Positions 1 to 8,488 of a stretch of DNA of 32,265 nucleotides are shown in pieces. Source of the DNA: Methylobacterium sp. Leaf99 (lineage in GTDB: Bacteria; Pseudomonadota; Alphaproteobacteria; Rhizobiales; Beijerinckiaceae); assembly GCF_001422375.1 (NCBI RefSeq), contig NZ_LMMU01000004.1, forward strand, positions 1 to 32,265. Direction: 5' to 3'. The notes under the pieces are model-generated. The model had not been told where the DNA came from. It saw only the letters and a list, made by a program, of their open reading frames with translations, and searched no databases. Made by a program: the position numbers and the translations under genes. Every line of letters begins with the position of its first letter. Positions within the stretch are counted from its first letter, which is position 1.

Positions 1-23
1 GCAACCAAACACCAAACAGACCC

Positions 24-58
24 AAAAGCCCCCGATCCTCAACGGTCGGGGGCTTTTT
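24..58 (+). terminator. Rho-independent terminator of a gene upstream of the window
   Basis: A 10-bp perfect stem (26-35 with 46-55) encloses a 10-base loop and is followed by a short T run (54-58). It is preceded by A residues, so it may also work from the other strand. The gene it ends lies to the left of the window. Confidence 0.8.
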
Positions 59-197
59 GCCGTCCGATGATCGCCCGCCAACGGAGCCGTTCCCATCGAA
101 TTGCGAACGAAACCGGTAGTTTGCCAAACCCCTTGCGTTCGAACCGAAAGCCGACTTCCCTGAAAGAAGCCCTGCCGGCGCCTGCGGAGGACACGTC

Positions 198-428
198 ATG
201 GAGATCGACGAGGACAAGATCGACGATGCGGTTCTGGCTCTCCTCCACCTGACCCTCGGCGAGGACGGACGGGCCTGGAAGGACTTTGCCTGGGAGGTCA
301 TGAATCGCCTGCACGCCAAGGGGATGATCTATAACCCCATCGGAAAGGCCAAATCGGTTGGACTCACCGAGGAGGGGCTGCGACGGTCGAAGGATCTCTT
401 CGATCACCTCTTCGCGAAATCAAAATGA
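198..428 (+). CDS. DUF6429 family protein
   Basis: This 76-residue protein matches my memory of the small DUF6429 family by its start MEIDEDKIDDAVLALLHLTL, the central aromatic W-x-x-F-x-W segment (about residues 27-32), and the C-terminal K-A-K-S-V-x-L-T-E-E-G-L block (about 50-61). The end of that block resembles the winged-helix pattern in which a terminal strand is followed by an L-T-x-x-G turn, so a small DNA-binding or adaptor role is possible, but no function is established. The ATG is supported by a GGAGG about eight bases upstream. It stands alone, between the left-edge terminator and a minus-strand tRNA. Confidence 0.8.
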   Translation: MEIDEDKIDDAVLALLHLTLGEDGRAWKDFAWEVMNRLHAKGMIYNPIGKAKSVGLTEEGLRRSKDLFDHLFAKSK

Positions 429-448
429 TCGCGTGCCTCAGAACCCAC

Positions 449-481
449 GAAAAAGCCCGCCGAGTCCAAGACTGGCGGGCT
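449..481 (-). terminator. Terminator of tRNA-Gln
   Basis: On the minus strand an 8-bp perfect GC-rich stem (481-474 with 461-454) is followed at once by a run of five T residues. It lies nine bases past the tRNA 3' end, as expected for a single tRNA transcription unit. In the plus direction there is no T run, so it serves the tRNA and not the DUF6429 gene. Confidence 0.8.
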
Positions 482-489
482 GAATTCGT

Positions 490-563
490 TGGCTGGGGGA
501 CGAGGATTCGAACCTCGACTAGAGGAGTCAGAGTCCACTGTTCTACCGTTAAACTATCCCCCA
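490..563 (-). tRNA. tRNA-Gln (anticodon CUG)
   Basis: Read on the minus strand, the segment forms a full cloverleaf. The acceptor stem TGGGGGA (563-557) pairs with TCCCCCA (500-494), followed by the discriminator G and an encoded CCA. The anticodon loop reads CTCTGAC, giving anticodon CTG, which reads CAG glutamine codons. The T arm carries the GGTTCGAATCC consensus. The stretch from 564 to 713 upstream holds no gene that I can support and probably contains the tRNA promoter. Confidence 0.95.
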
Positions 564-713
564 AAGCCCTGACCTAACAGGAGCTTAGGACGGTTTGGTC
601 TGGTCCGCGATCCGTGCCGTGCACCGATCGTTTCGCGCCCGGTCCGTTCCGGTGGAGGGGCGATAGCATGGAGCCGGCGCGGCATGCAAGCGTTCGATTG
701 AGGGCTTTCGCCA

Positions 714-1031
714 TCAGGCGATGGCCGGGCCGCCGGTGCGGGCCTCGATCATCCCCAGGGTTCGCAGGATCGCCAGGGCGACGATCTCGGCATCGACCTC
801 CCCTTCCGGGGTCGCCGGCAGGATCGCCACGGTACTGACCTCGTCGTCGGTGAGCAGCCCCGCCACCACCTTGAAGACGTCGCCCTCGGGGGCGGCCTCG
901 TCATGGACCAGGCAGACCCGGCATCCGCCGGCCTCGCCGTAGACGCGCTGGGTGAGCACCTGGACGCGGCTCTCGTCGTTGGGCTCGGCGCGGCGGGGTT
1001 GGCCGAAGGTCGGTCGGATGATGTTGTCCAT
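714..1031 (-). CDS. Conserved-looking small protein of unknown function
   Basis: The 105-residue product starts MDNIIRPTFG and is acidic. It has a central segment (G-C-R-V-C-L-V-H-D, about residues 36-44) with two cysteines and ends in a hydrophobic helix-like stretch rich in A, V and I. I do not recognise the family. The alternative GTG three codons upstream (1040) is less attractive because it would overlap the -10 element described separately. The gene is divergent from selO across about 160 bases. The reading frame has good third-position GC bias and no competing frame makes a better protein, which is the main support that it is real. Confidence 0.6.
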   Translation of the reverse strand: MDNIIRPTFGQPRRAEPNDESRVQVLTQRVYGEAGGCRVCLVHDEAAPEGDVFKVVAGLLTDDEVSTVAILPATPEGEVDAEIVALAILRTLGMIEARTGGPAIA

Positions 1032-1038
1032 GCCCGCC

Positions 1039-1067
1039 ACTATACCCGAGCCCGGGCGGTTTGTGAG
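1039..1067 (-). promoter_or_regulatory. Candidate promoter for the 105-residue protein, possibly leaderless
   Basis: On the minus strand CTCACA (1067-1062) and TATAGT (1044-1039) are separated by 17 bases, a good fit to a housekeeping -35/-10 pair. The ATG begins only seven bases past the -10, so transcription would start at or next to the start codon. Confidence 0.45.
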
Positions 1068-1190
1068 CAGGCCCCTGTCCCGCGGCCGCGTCCCGGGATC
1101 GTTCGGGCCGTCAAGGCGATTGACGTGTCATCCCGCGCGGTCACCGGTTAGACGAAGGCGGCTGCCACCTCCCAGGCTTCAGGACGCCCG

Positions 1191-2636
1191 ATGCCGATCT
1201 CCACCGCGCGCCTCGCGCAGCGCCATGCCGAACTCGGCGACGCCTTCTACGACGTCGTCGCGCCCGCCGCCTTTCCGAAGGCGATTCCGCGCTACCGCAA
1301 CCAGCCCTGGGCGGAGCGGATCGGCCTCGGCGACCTGACGGAAGCGGAATGGATCGCACATTTCGGCCGGTTCGACCCCCTGCCCGGCAGTTTCCCGCAG
1401 CCCCTCGCCCTGCGCTACCACGGCCACCAGTTCCGCTCGTACAATCCCGAACTCGGCGACGGGCGCGGGTTCCTGTTCGCCCAGGCCTACGATCTGGCCG
1501 ACGGACGTCTCCTCGATCTCGCCACCAAGGGCAGCGGGCGCACGCCGTGGTCGCGCACGGCCGATGGGCGCCTCACCCTCAAGGGCGGCGTGCGCGAGAT
1601 CCTCGCCACCGGCATGCTGGAGGCGCTCGGCGTGAACACCTCCAAGACCTTCAGCCTGATCGAGACCGGGGAGGAGCTGGAGCGCGGCGACGAGCCCTCC
1701 CCCACCCGCTCGGCGGTCCTCGTGCGGCTCAGCCACTCCCATATCCGCATCGGGTCGTTCCAGCGGTTCCTGGCCCTCGACGAGCCCGACAACATCCTGA
1801 AGCTCATGGATCACACGATCCGCACCCACCTGCCCGACCTGTGGCGGGAAGCGGCGCCGGACCGCGCCGTCGCTTTCCTCGAGGAGGTGTGCCGCCGCGT
1901 GGCGCGTACGGGCGCCCAGTGGATGGCCGCCGGCTTCGTCCACGGGGTGCTCAACACCGACAACATCAACGTCACCGGCGAGAGCTTCGATTACGGTCCC
2001 TGGCGGTTCGTGCCCGTCAACGATCCGGCTTTCACCGCCGCCTATTTCGACGTGCAGGGGCTCTATAGTTTCGGGCGCCAGCCCGAGGCCCTGTTCTGGA
2101 ACCTCAGCCGTCTCGCCGAATGCCTGACGCCCCTGGCGCCGCAGGACGGGCTCGAAGCGGCCCTCAAGCTGTTCGGTCCGGCCCTGCAGGAGGCCTTCGC
2201 CAACGCGCTCCTGGCGCGCCTCGGACTCGCCCGCACGGACGACGACGCGACGCACCGCTTCGTCGCCGCGTTCTGGGGGTTCCTCGCCCGCAGCGGGGCG
2301 CCGTTCGAGCGGACCTTCTTCGACTGGTACGGCGGGCTCGCCAGTGCGGCGCGCGCGGCGGCGAGCCCGTCGGCGGCGTTCTATGCCGCGGAGGCGTTCG
2401 CTCCCGTGCGGGCGAGCCTGGAGGCGATGGCTCCCGTCGATGCGGGGCGCCTCGCGCATCCGTACTTTGCCGGAAGCGGGCCGTGCACGATGCTGATCGA
2501 GGAGGTCGAGGCCCTGTGGGCCCCCATCGCCGACGGGGACGACTGGTCGGCGCTGCATGCCAAGCTCGCCGCCATCGCGAACATGGCCGAGGCCTATGGC
2601 ACGCGGGCAGGTCCCTCGGCAGCGGCCTCGGCCTGA
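1191..2636 (+). CDS. selO: Protein adenylyltransferase SelO (YdiU/UPF0061 family)
   Basis: SelO is a pseudokinase-fold enzyme that transfers AMP from ATP to Ser, Thr or Tyr of target proteins; in E. coli it is linked to redox stress. The 481-residue length is normal for the bacterial family. Visible family landmarks are the Y-H-G-H-Q-F stretch with L-G-D-G-R-G (about 77-93), the nucleotide-binding K-G-S-G-R-T-P-W-S-R (113-122), the E-x-x-x-x-G-M-x-x-A-L-G helix, the R-L-S-H-S-H-I-R-I-G segment (179-188), the catalytic H-G-V-L-N-T-D-N (251-258) and the metal-binding D-Y-G-P-W (267-271). No C-terminal selenocysteine or cysteine motif is present, as in most bacterial members. The ATG has an AGGA sequence about six bases upstream. 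It appears to be a single-gene unit. Confidence 0.93.
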   Translation: MPISTARLAQRHAELGDAFYDVVAPAAFPKAIPRYRNQPWAERIGLGDLTEAEWIAHFGRFDPLPGSFPQPLALRYHGHQFRSYNPELGDGRGFLFAQAYDLADGRLLDLATKGSGRTPWSRTADGRLTLKGGVREILATGMLEALGVNTSKTFSLIETGEELERGDEPSPTRSAVLVRLSHSHIRIGSFQRFLALDEPDNILKLMDHTIRTHLPDLWREAAPDRAVAFLEEVCRRVARTGAQWMAAGFVHGVLNTDNINVTGESFDYGPWRFVPVNDPAFTAAYFDVQGLYSFGRQPEALFWNLSRLAECLTPLAPQDGLEAALKLFGPALQEAFANALLARLGLARTDDDATHRFVAAFWGFLARSGAPFERTFFDWYGGLASAARAAASPSAAFYAAEAFAPVRASLEAMAPVDAGRLAHPYFAGSGPCTMLIEEVEALWAPIADGDDWSALHAKLAAIANMAEAYGTRAGPSAAASA

Positions 2637-2713
2637 GATCGCGGCCCTGTTTCCGACACATGCGGCGGTAGGGTGCGGTGACGGCGCCGACGCGGGAGCG
2701 CGGGGAAGCGACG

Positions 2714-3286
2714 ATGAGCGAAATCCGAATCCTCGACGGTACCGGCCCTCACGGTGCCTGGACGACGGGGGCCGGCACCTACGAAACCGGCCTGCTGCAC
2801 CTGCCCGATGGACAGGCTCGCGGCGTCGAGGATCTCGATGCCCTGGAAATCGCCGACGGCCCCGCGTTGCAGCGGCGGGCCGGGATCGCCGGCGGCCTCA
2901 GCACCGCCCTCGACGCCACCGGGCCCCTGCCCCGTCCCCTCGGCTTGGCCGCCGCGTTCGTCGGCCTCGGCCTCGGCGCCCTCGGCGGCACCCTGCACGC
3001 CACCGCGTCCCTGCAGGCGCGCTTCTCCGATGGGGCGCGTGTCAGGATCGAGACCGATCCCGCCACCGCCGCCGCGATGGTGCGCGATTGGGACGTCGTT
3101 CGGCGCGCTCTCTTGCGCCGGGAGGCTCCGGTCCAGCGCCTGCTCGCGCCGCCGGCCGTCCCGCCCCTCGCCCTCCCGGCGCCCGAGCACGATTCGGCCC
3201 CGGCCCTGACGTCGATCTTCCAGTACGAGATGCGCAAGGGCCGCCTCCGGCGCCTCGCGTCCGGCAAGGCGCCGGGCGAGACCTAA
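2714..3286 (+). CDS. Hypothetical protein with one hydrophobic segment
   Basis: The 190-residue product begins MSEIRILDGTGPHGAW. An in-frame ATG 36 bases upstream exists, but the chosen start has a GGGGAAG purine run at the right distance. Around residues 83-108 a Gly/Ala/Leu-rich hydrophobic stretch could be a membrane helix or a buried helix pair. The C-terminal third is proline- and arginine-rich and ends with a basic R-K-G-R-L-R-R-L segment. I do not recognise the family. It follows selO by 77 bases on the same strand and may be co-transcribed with it, but nothing links the functions. Confidence 0.6.
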   Translation: MSEIRILDGTGPHGAWTTGAGTYETGLLHLPDGQARGVEDLDALEIADGPALQRRAGIAGGLSTALDATGPLPRPLGLAAAFVGLGLGALGGTLHATASLQARFSDGARVRIETDPATAAAMVRDWDVVRRALLRREAPVQRLLAPPAVPPLALPAPEHDSAPALTSIFQYEMRKGRLRRLASGKAPGET

Positions 3287-3309
3287 GCGACGCTTGCTCC
3301 ACCGGTTCG

Positions 3310-3330
3310 CCCGATCCCGAGCGGATCGGG
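3310..3330. terminator. GC-rich stem-loop between convergent genes
   Basis: An 8-bp perfect stem (3310-3317 with 3323-3330) with a 5-base loop lies between two gene ends that face each other. There is no T run on either side, so intrinsic termination is uncertain. Confidence 0.3.
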
Positions 3331-3358
3331 GGTCTGCCGCGGGCGGAAACGCGCGCGT

Positions 3359-4633
3359 TCACATCCCCTCGGCGGCCAGACGCAGCAGGGTCGCCAGGAG
3401 CACGCGGGCGCCGGCCTCGATGTCGGGCCCGCTGGCGAACTCGTCGGGGTGATGGCTGATGCCGCCGCGGCAGCGCACGAACAGCATGGCGATGGGGGCG
3501 ATGGCGGCGAGGGCCATGCCGTCGTGCCCCGCTCCGCTCGGCAGGCGCAGAACCGGATGGCCCTCCGCCGCGATTCCCGCGGCGAGGTGCGCCATCAGCG
3601 CCGGGTCGCACGGCGCGCAGGCCGCATCGTGGGTCACCACCCGATCGAGTTCGAGGCCGCGCCGGGTGGCGATCTCCGCGAAGGCGGCGGCGAGGTCGGC
3701 CAGGGCGATGCGGCGCTGGCGGTCGTCGGGCGCACGCAGATCGAGGCTGAAGCCGACGCGCCCCGGGATCACGTTCACGGCGCCGGGGGCGGCCAGGATC
3801 GTCCCCACGGTGCCGACGAGGCCGGGCTCGGGCGTGCAGCGCGCCTCCACGGCCAGGATGCATTCGGCGGCCCCCGCGAGGGCATCGTGCCGCCCCGCCA
3901 TCGCCACGGTCCCGGCATGGCCCGCCTCGCCCGTGAGCGTGACGGCAAGCCGCGTCGCGCCGCTGATGGCGGTGACGAGGCCGACGGCGAGGCCGGCCCG
4001 CTCCAGGGCCGGGCCCTGCTCGATATGCAGTTCGAGATAGGCGCGCACGGCGCCGGGCGCCCGGGCCGCCTCGCCGATCCGGTCCGGGTCGAACCCGGCG
4101 GCCAGGAGCGCCTGCCCCATGGTGATGCCGTCGGCGTCCGGACGGTCGAGGACGTCGCGGGTCAGGGTGCCGGCGAGCGCCCGGCTGCCGATGAGGGTGG
4201 TGGCGAAGCGGGTGCCCTCCTCGTCGGCGAAACCCACCACCTCGATGGCGAAGGGCAGGACCACGCCGGTGCGGACCAGGGCGGCGATGCATTCGATGCC
4301 CGCCACCACGCCGAGGGGACCGTCGAACCGCCCGGCGTCGCGCACGGTGTCGAGGTGCGAGCCGATCACCACGGCCGGCCCGCCGGGGATGGGACCCTCG
4401 ATGCGCCCGATGCAGTTGCCGACGGCGTCGATGCGGGCCGTCATCCCGGCCTCGCGCATCCAGTCGAGGACGAGGGCGCTGGCCCGGGCCTGCTCGGGGC
4501 TGAGATAGACGCGGGTGATGGCGCCCGGGTCGGCGCTGACGGCGGCGAGCGCGTCGAGCCGGGCGATGATGCGGGGGGCCAGCGCGGCCTGGAATGTGTC
4601 GATCACCGGTCTCTCGCTCACGGGGTGGGCCAT
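3359..4633 (-). CDS. Allantoate amidohydrolase / N-carbamoyl-amino-acid hydrolase (M20 family)
   Basis: A 424-residue zinc- or manganese-dependent amidohydrolase of the AllC/HyuC/beta-ureidopropionase group, acting in the cytoplasm. Metal-site and family motifs are G-S-H-L-D-T (91-96), D-G-P-L-G-V (104-109), D-E-E-G-T-R-F (137-143), L-E-L-H-I-E-Q-G-P (near 200), S-G-A-G-H-D (near 370) and C-R-G-G-I-S-H-H-P-D-E (near 395). Members cleave allantoate, N-carbamoyl-beta-alanine or N-carbamoyl amino acids, and sequence alone does not separate these. The allantoinase and uracil genes nearby make allantoate, or a pyrimidine carbamoyl product, plausible substrates. The ATG lies directly after a strong inverted repeat and lacks a clear Shine-Dalgarno sequence; a GTG at residue 10 with GAGAGA ahead of it is a real alternative start. 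Confidence 0.85.
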   Translation of the reverse strand: MAHPVSERPVIDTFQAALAPRIIARLDALAAVSADPGAITRVYLSPEQARASALVLDWMREAGMTARIDAVGNCIGRIEGPIPGGPAVVIGSHLDTVRDAGRFDGPLGVVAGIECIAALVRTGVVLPFAIEVVGFADEEGTRFATTLIGSRALAGTLTRDVLDRPDADGITMGQALLAAGFDPDRIGEAARAPGAVRAYLELHIEQGPALERAGLAVGLVTAISGATRLAVTLTGEAGHAGTVAMAGRHDALAGAAECILAVEARCTPEPGLVGTVGTILAAPGAVNVIPGRVGFSLDLRAPDDRQRRIALADLAAAFAEIATRRGLELDRVVTHDAACAPCDPALMAHLAAGIAAEGHPVLRLPSGAGHDGMALAAIAPIAMLFVRCRGGISHHPDEFASGPDIEAGARVLLATLLRLAAEGM

Positions 4634-4635
4634 AT

Positions 4636-4680
4636 CTTAAGGCACGGGAGGGTTCCGCGAAAACCTCGCGGTGCCTTAAG
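4636..4680 (-). promoter_or_regulatory. Nested inverted repeat abutting the amidohydrolase start codon
   Basis: Outer arms CTTAAGGCAC (4636-4645) and GTGCCTTAAG (4671-4680) are perfectly complementary over 10 bp. Inside, CCGCGA (4655-4660) pairs with TCGCGG (4666-4671). The right arm on the minus strand ends two bases before the ATG at 4633. The site could be an operator for a dimeric regulator or an RNA stem controlling translation. Confidence 0.5.
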
Positions 4681-4818
4681 CTCTTGTGGCCGCATGACAT
4701 AACTCGGGAGTCCGGCGCCCGCCTGTTCGCGCCAGCCGATCGCAGGGCCGGCGACGCACCATCCTGGCCCTCGTCCGCGTCCGCCGGTATGGTCCCGCTC
4801 CCACGAGGCCCGAGGCAT

Positions 4819-5229
4819 ATGATCCGAAAGAACCACCTGCCCCCCGACGCGACCATCGCCGACGTGGTGGCCGATCTGGAGGATGCGGGCGAGTATCTGC
4901 GCCGGGTGCTCGGCAACATGCGCTTCTGCCAGAAGCGGCACGGCGACGCCCACCTGCGCATCGGCATCACGGGCAAGCGTGGCCCCGGCCAGGGCCTCGC
5001 CCCGTCCTATCGCATCGACTACCGGACCGGGCCGGAGGCGGCCGAGATGACGGTCTACAACGGGTTCGGCGGCCGTTCGCACAGCGCCTTCACCCCGGTC
5101 AACGTCCGCGAGACGAACTGGAGCCGTGGCCACGCCACCATCCAGGAGGTGCAGAAGCTCTATGACGGCCTGCACAAGGCGGAGAGGGAGCGGGCCGAGC
5201 GGGACGGATCCGAACCGGGCACGCCCTGA
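4819..5229 (+). CDS. Hypothetical protein, 136 residues
   Basis: The product starts MIRKNHLPPDATIADVVADL. The frame is open further upstream, but the extension is arginine- and proline-rich and not protein-like, and a GAGG sits about six bases before this ATG. The N-terminal 35 residues suggest an amphipathic helix; the middle (about 45-100) alternates short hydrophobic and polar stretches such as L-R-I-G-I-T-G-K-R, Y-R-I-D-Y and M-T-V-Y-N-G-F-G-G-R, consistent with a beta sheet; the C-terminal 30 residues form a charged helix. I do not recognise the family. It is divergent from the amidohydrolase gene and convergent with rutD. Confidence 0.65.
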   Translation: MIRKNHLPPDATIADVVADLEDAGEYLRRVLGNMRFCQKRHGDAHLRIGITGKRGPGQGLAPSYRIDYRTGPEAAEMTVYNGFGGRSHSAFTPVNVRETNWSRGHATIQEVQKLYDGLHKAERERAERDGSEPGTP

Positions 5230-5332
5230 CCGGCGCGGTGCCGGCAACCGCGAGCCGGCGGACGGGAGGCATGAGGGTTCCCGCCGGGATGGCTCCGCGT
5301 CCTGCCCGATCCAGGCATCATCGGTCCAACTC

Positions 5333-6109
5333 TCATCGATCCAGGAACGCCAGCAGCGTCCGGTTGACGGCGTCCGCCCGCGTCACGCTGTGGGCATGGC
5401 CGCCGGTGGCGACCCGGTCGAGGGTCGCGCAGGCAAGGCCGGCCGTGAGCTCCTCCGAACACGGATAGGGCACCAGAACGTCGTCGTCCGCCGCCATCAC
5501 CAGGGTCTCGGTGGCGATGTCCTTCAACTGCGCCGTGAGATCGAAGGCTTCGAGCGCCGCGATCCGCGCCAGGACGTTGGCGACCCCCGGAAACTGCGCC
5601 AGGGCATGGGCCTCGTCGGCCGCCACCCGCTCGGCGTTCCGGGAGAGCCAGGGCGCCGGATAGAGGAAGATCGCCTGGGCCCTGACGTAGGCCTCCGCGC
5701 CGCCGTGTTCGAGCAGAATTTTTCGCGCGGCGAAGCAGCGGCGGGTCGCCGAATCGGCGCGGGCCCAGCCGTTTATGACGACGAGTCGCCCGACGCGTTC
5801 CGGACGGGTGCGGGCGAGTTCGAGGCCGATCAGGCCGCCGAGCGCGTGGCCGACCACGTCGCAGCGTTCCGTGCCGGTGGCGTCCATCACCGCGACGAGG
5901 TCGGTTGCCATGGCGGCGATGTCGTGGCCGGGCTCCAGGGTGTCGGCCGAGCGGCCGGTGCCGCGATGATCGTAGGTCACCACCCGGAAGCGTGCCGCGA
6001 GTGCGTCCATCTGCGGGGCGAAGTAACCGGCCGAGCCGCCGAGTCCCGGCGAGAGCAGGACCGTGCGCGTGCCGGCGCCCCGGACCGCATGGTGGAGCGC
6101 CGCTTCCAT
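5333..6109 (-). CDS. rutD: RutD, alpha/beta-hydrolase of uracil degradation
   Basis: RutD is an alpha/beta-hydrolase fold protein of the Rut pyrimidine pathway, proposed to speed hydrolysis of aminoacrylate or carbamate intermediates. The 258 residues carry the oxyanion region S-P-G-L-G-G-S (20-26), Y-D-H-R-G-T-G-R-S (46-54), the nucleophile-elbow position written G-H-A-L-G-G (near 86-91), and late acidic and histidine residues (A-D-D-D-V-L-V-P and G-G-H-A-H). The elbow has alanine where most hydrolases have serine. As I recall, E. coli RutD also reads G-H-A-L-G, so this is a family trait and not decay. It starts one base after the rutC stop, so it is translationally coupled as the last gene of the rut operon. 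Confidence 0.9.
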   Translation of the reverse strand: MEAALHHAVRGAGTRTVLLSPGLGGSAGYFAPQMDALAARFRVVTYDHRGTGRSADTLEPGHDIAAMATDLVAVMDATGTERCDVVGHALGGLIGLELARTRPERVGRLVVINGWARADSATRRCFAARKILLEHGGAEAYVRAQAIFLYPAPWLSRNAERVAADEAHALAQFPGVANVLARIAALEAFDLTAQLKDIATETLVMAADDDVLVPYPCSEELTAGLACATLDRVATGGHAHSVTRADAVNRTLLAFLDR

Positions 6110-6110
6110 C

Positions 6111-6500
6111 TCAGGGCCGCTCGAGATGCGCCACGGAAGCGATCTCGATGAGCGCGTCGGGCTTCACGAGGCCGCACTGGATGCAGTAGCGCGCCGGCTT
6201 GTCGCCGGGAAAGTAGGTGGCATAGACGGCGTTGACGGCGGCGTAGTCGGCCCAGTCCTTGAGGAAGATGTGATTGAAGGTCACGTCGTCCATGGTGCCG
6301 CCGGCCGCGGTGACGACGCCCTTGATCGTCTCCAGCACGTGCCGGGTCTGGGCCGCCGCGTCGCCCACATGGACGACGTTCGCCTCCGCATCGAGGGGCA
6401 AGGTGCCCGAGACGTAGAGTACGCCGTCGGCGAGGGTCCCGGGCACGTAGGGCGCGAGCGGCTTACCGGTGCCGGGCGGGATGATCACGGTCTTGGGCAT
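6111..6500 (-). CDS. rutC: RutC, 3-aminoacrylate deaminase (RidA family)
   Basis: This 129-residue protein belongs to the RidA/YjgF/UK114 trimeric enamine deaminases. In the Rut pathway it turns 3-aminoacrylate into malonic semialdehyde and ammonia. Seen in the sequence are the N-terminal P-L-A-P-Y-V-P-G-T segment, the L-Y-V-S-G-T-L-P strand, the Q-T-R-H-V-L-E-T-I helix, [11 protein letters not shown], and the C-terminal active-site region [18 protein letters not shown], in which the Arg aligns with the carboxylate-binding Arg of the family. It lies 70 bases after rutB and one base before rutD. The ribosome-binding site is weak. Confidence 0.92.
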   Translation of the reverse strand: MPKTVIIPPGTGKPLAPYVPGTLADGVLYVSGTLPLDAEANVVHVGDAAAQTRHVLETIKGVVTAAGGTMDDVTFNHIFLKDWADYAAVNAVYATYFPGDKPARYCIQCGLVKPDALIEIASVAHLERP

Positions 6501-6570
6501 CTTTGTCGAGGTCTCGCGCGCTGGCGTGTCGGGAACGGTCCGGTCATCGGGACGTGGACAAGATCTTCAG

Positions 6571-7305
6571 TCAGGCGGCGGCGCGCGCGGCGTCAGACTG
6601 CAGGGCCGTCTCGAAGGCGGCCACATCCGAGACCCAGCCGAAGAAAGTCTCGATGTTGGCGAGTGCCCCCGCCTGCAGGGAAGGCGGCCCGGCCTGATGT
6701 GTCGCATCCGCGAGGACAATGCCGAAGTATTCGAGGAAGAAACCGTCGCGCAGGGTCGATTCCACGCAGACGTTGGTGGCGATGCCGGTGAAGACCAGGG
6801 TGCGGATGCCGCGCGCCCGCAGGAGACCGTCGAGCTGGGTGTGATGGAAGCCGCTGTAGCGGGGCTTGGGCAGGACGATGTCGCCGGACTCCGGTTTCAG
6901 CGCATCGATCAGCGCGTAGTCCCAGGTGCCCTTGGCGAGCAGCGTCCCGGCGAGGTCCGGACGCCTGCGCATGGTCTTGAGGGCGTTCGACTTGTGCCAG
7001 TTCGGCGAGCCGGGACCGCCGGCCTCGACGTAGGCCGCGTCCCAGCCGTTCTGGAACCAGACGATGGCGATCCCGGCCGCGCGGGCCGCCGCCACGGCTG
7101 CGCCGATCCGCTCCACCGTCGCGCCGGTGGTCGAGACGTCGAACCCGGCGAGATCGAGGTAGCCGCCCCTGCTGGCGTAGGCGTTCTGCATGTCGACGAC
7201 GATGAGGGCGGTGGCCGCTGCGTCGAACGCGATGGGCTCCGGCGAGGCCGCGAGGGTGATCGTGCCGTGGCGTCCGTGCGGATCGTGGTAGCCGGCGACC
7301 ATCAC
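6571..7305 (-). CDS. rutB: RutB, ureidoacrylate amidohydrolase (isochorismatase-like)
   Basis: RutB hydrolyses the (peroxy)ureidoacrylate made by RutA, releasing carbamate and aminoacrylate. The 244-residue protein shows the isochorismatase-fold triad: Asp38 in V-V-D-M-Q-N-A-Y, Lys147 in L-P-K-P-R-Y-S-G-F, and Cys180 in [12 protein letters not shown]. Length and N-terminal extension fit RutB better than nicotinamidase. Its ATG overlaps the rutA stop in an ATGA arrangement, showing co-translation. The C-terminal tail is alanine-rich and ends in A-R-A-A-A. Confidence 0.93.
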   Translation of the reverse strand: MMVAGYHDPHGRHGTITLAASPEPIAFDAAATALIVVDMQNAYASRGGYLDLAGFDVSTTGATVERIGAAVAAARAAGIAIVWFQNGWDAAYVEAGGPGSPNWHKSNALKTMRRRPDLAGTLLAKGTWDYALIDALKPESGDIVLPKPRYSGFHHTQLDGLLRARGIRTLVFTGIATNVCVESTLRDGFFLEYFGIVLADATHQAGPPSLQAGALANIETFFGWVSDVAAFETALQSDAARAAA

Positions 7306-8396
7306 GCCACCTTCGCCATGGGCTCGGCCGACAGGTGCGCCCGGCTCTTCATCAGGGGCTGGATGCGGGTGCCGTAGGCGTCGAGACCCTTGAGAAAATC
7401 ATCGAACACGAGGAGCACCCCTTCCGTGCCCGGCACGGTGGCGACGTCGTCGAGCATCCGCGCCACCTCCGCGTAGGACCCCACGAGGGTGCCCATGTTG
7501 ATGTTCACCGCCGAGGTCGGGTCGGCCATCTGGCGCACGTTGGTGTCGGCCCCCGATCTGGTGTCGGCCGCCCCCTGGACGCCGAGCCACGCGATGGCCT
7601 CGGCATCGGCGCCGGCCTTGTAATGCGCCCAGGTGGCGTGGGCGGCCGCGTCGGTCTCGTCGGCGATGATCATGAACAGGACGTAGGAGGAGACGTCGCG
7701 GCCGGTCTTCGCCTTGGCGGCCTCGAGGCGCTCCACCGTGGGGGCGAAGGCGGTCGGCGTGTTGACGCCCTTGCCGAAGCAAAAATTGTAGTCGGCGTAT
7801 TGCGCGGTGAACGCCATCCCGGCGGCCGACTGCCCGGCGCAGATGATCTTCATGTCGGCCTGCGGGCGTGGGCTCAGGCGGCAATCGTCCATCTGGAAGA
7901 ACTCGCCCTTGCGGTCGCACACGCCGGTCTCCCACAGGTCGCGCAGGACCTGAGCGTACTCGGACAGGTATTCGTATCGGCGGGAAAAATAGTCGTCGCC
8001 GGGCCATAGCCCCATCTGGGCATATTCCGGCTTCTGCCAGCCGGTGACGAGGTTGAGGCCGAAGCGGCCGTTCGAGATCGAATCGATGGTGGACGCCATG
8101 CGTGCGGTGATGGCCGGCGGCATGCACAGGGTGGCGGCGGTGGCGAACAGCTTGATCCGGCTGGTGACGGCGGCCAATCCCGCCATCAGGGTGAAGGATT
8201 CGAGGTTGTGGTCCCAGAACTCGGTCTTGCCGCCGAATCCCCGGAGCTTGATCATCGACAGGGCGAAGTCGAGGCCGTAGCCCTCGGCTTTCAGCACCAC
8301 CTGCTTGTTCAGTTCGAAGCTCGGTTTGTACTGCGGCGCGTTCTCCGACAGGAGCCAGCCGTTGTTGCCGATGGGAATGAACACGCCGACATTCAT
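7302..8396 (-). CDS. rutA: RutA, FMN-dependent pyrimidine monooxygenase
   Basis: RutA is a luciferase-like flavin monooxygenase that opens the uracil ring between N3 and C4, the first step of the Rut pathway. The 364-residue protein starts [20 protein letters not shown], which is typical of RutA, and continues with [12 protein letters not shown] and R-Y-E-Y-L-S-E-Y, the flavin-binding and core helices of the group. The frame stays open 51 bases upstream, but this ATG has a GAGG about eight bases ahead and gives the family length. The enzyme needs reduced FMN, normally supplied by RutF; no flavin reductase gene is in the window. Confidence 0.94.
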   Translation of the reverse strand: MNVGVFIPIGNNGWLLSENAPQYKPSFELNKQVVLKAEGYGLDFALSMIKLRGFGGKTEFWDHNLESFTLMAGLAAVTSRIKLFATAATLCMPPAITARMASTIDSISNGRFGLNLVTGWQKPEYAQMGLWPGDDYFSRRYEYLSEYAQVLRDLWETGVCDRKGEFFQMDDCRLSPRPQADMKIICAGQSAAGMAFTAQYADYNFCFGKGVNTPTAFAPTVERLEAAKAKTGRDVSSYVLFMIIADETDAAAHATWAHYKAGADAEAIAWLGVQGAADTRSGADTNVRQMADPTSAVNINMGTLVGSYAEVARMLDDVATVPGTEGVLLVFDDFLKGLDAYGTRIQPLMKSRAHLSAEPMAKVA

Positions 8397-8488
8397 GGTC
8401 GACCTCGCCGCGAAGGGACCGGAGACCGCGTGGAAGGCGCGTTCCACCGCCCTACGCGGGGCGGAGATCGTCGCCGGCTCCGGGTCTG

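Noticed and set aside
490..563. tRNA-Gln as an integration site for a mobile element
   Set aside because: No integrase gene is nearby and I saw no repeat of the tRNA 3' end in the window, so there is no sign of an island.
1179..2558. A 459-codon minus-strand frame opposite selO
   Set aside because: Shadow frame; SelO motifs on the plus strand settle the case.
3042..4976. A 644-codon minus-strand frame covering the amidohydrolase gene in another phase
   Set aside because: Arginine- and proline-rich sequence without motifs; the true gene in the neighbouring frame has all metal-site motifs.
5333..6109. RutD as an inactivated hydrolase because alanine replaces the elbow serine
   Set aside because: As I recall the same G-H-A-L-G sequence occurs in E. 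coli RutD, so it is a family property and not damage.
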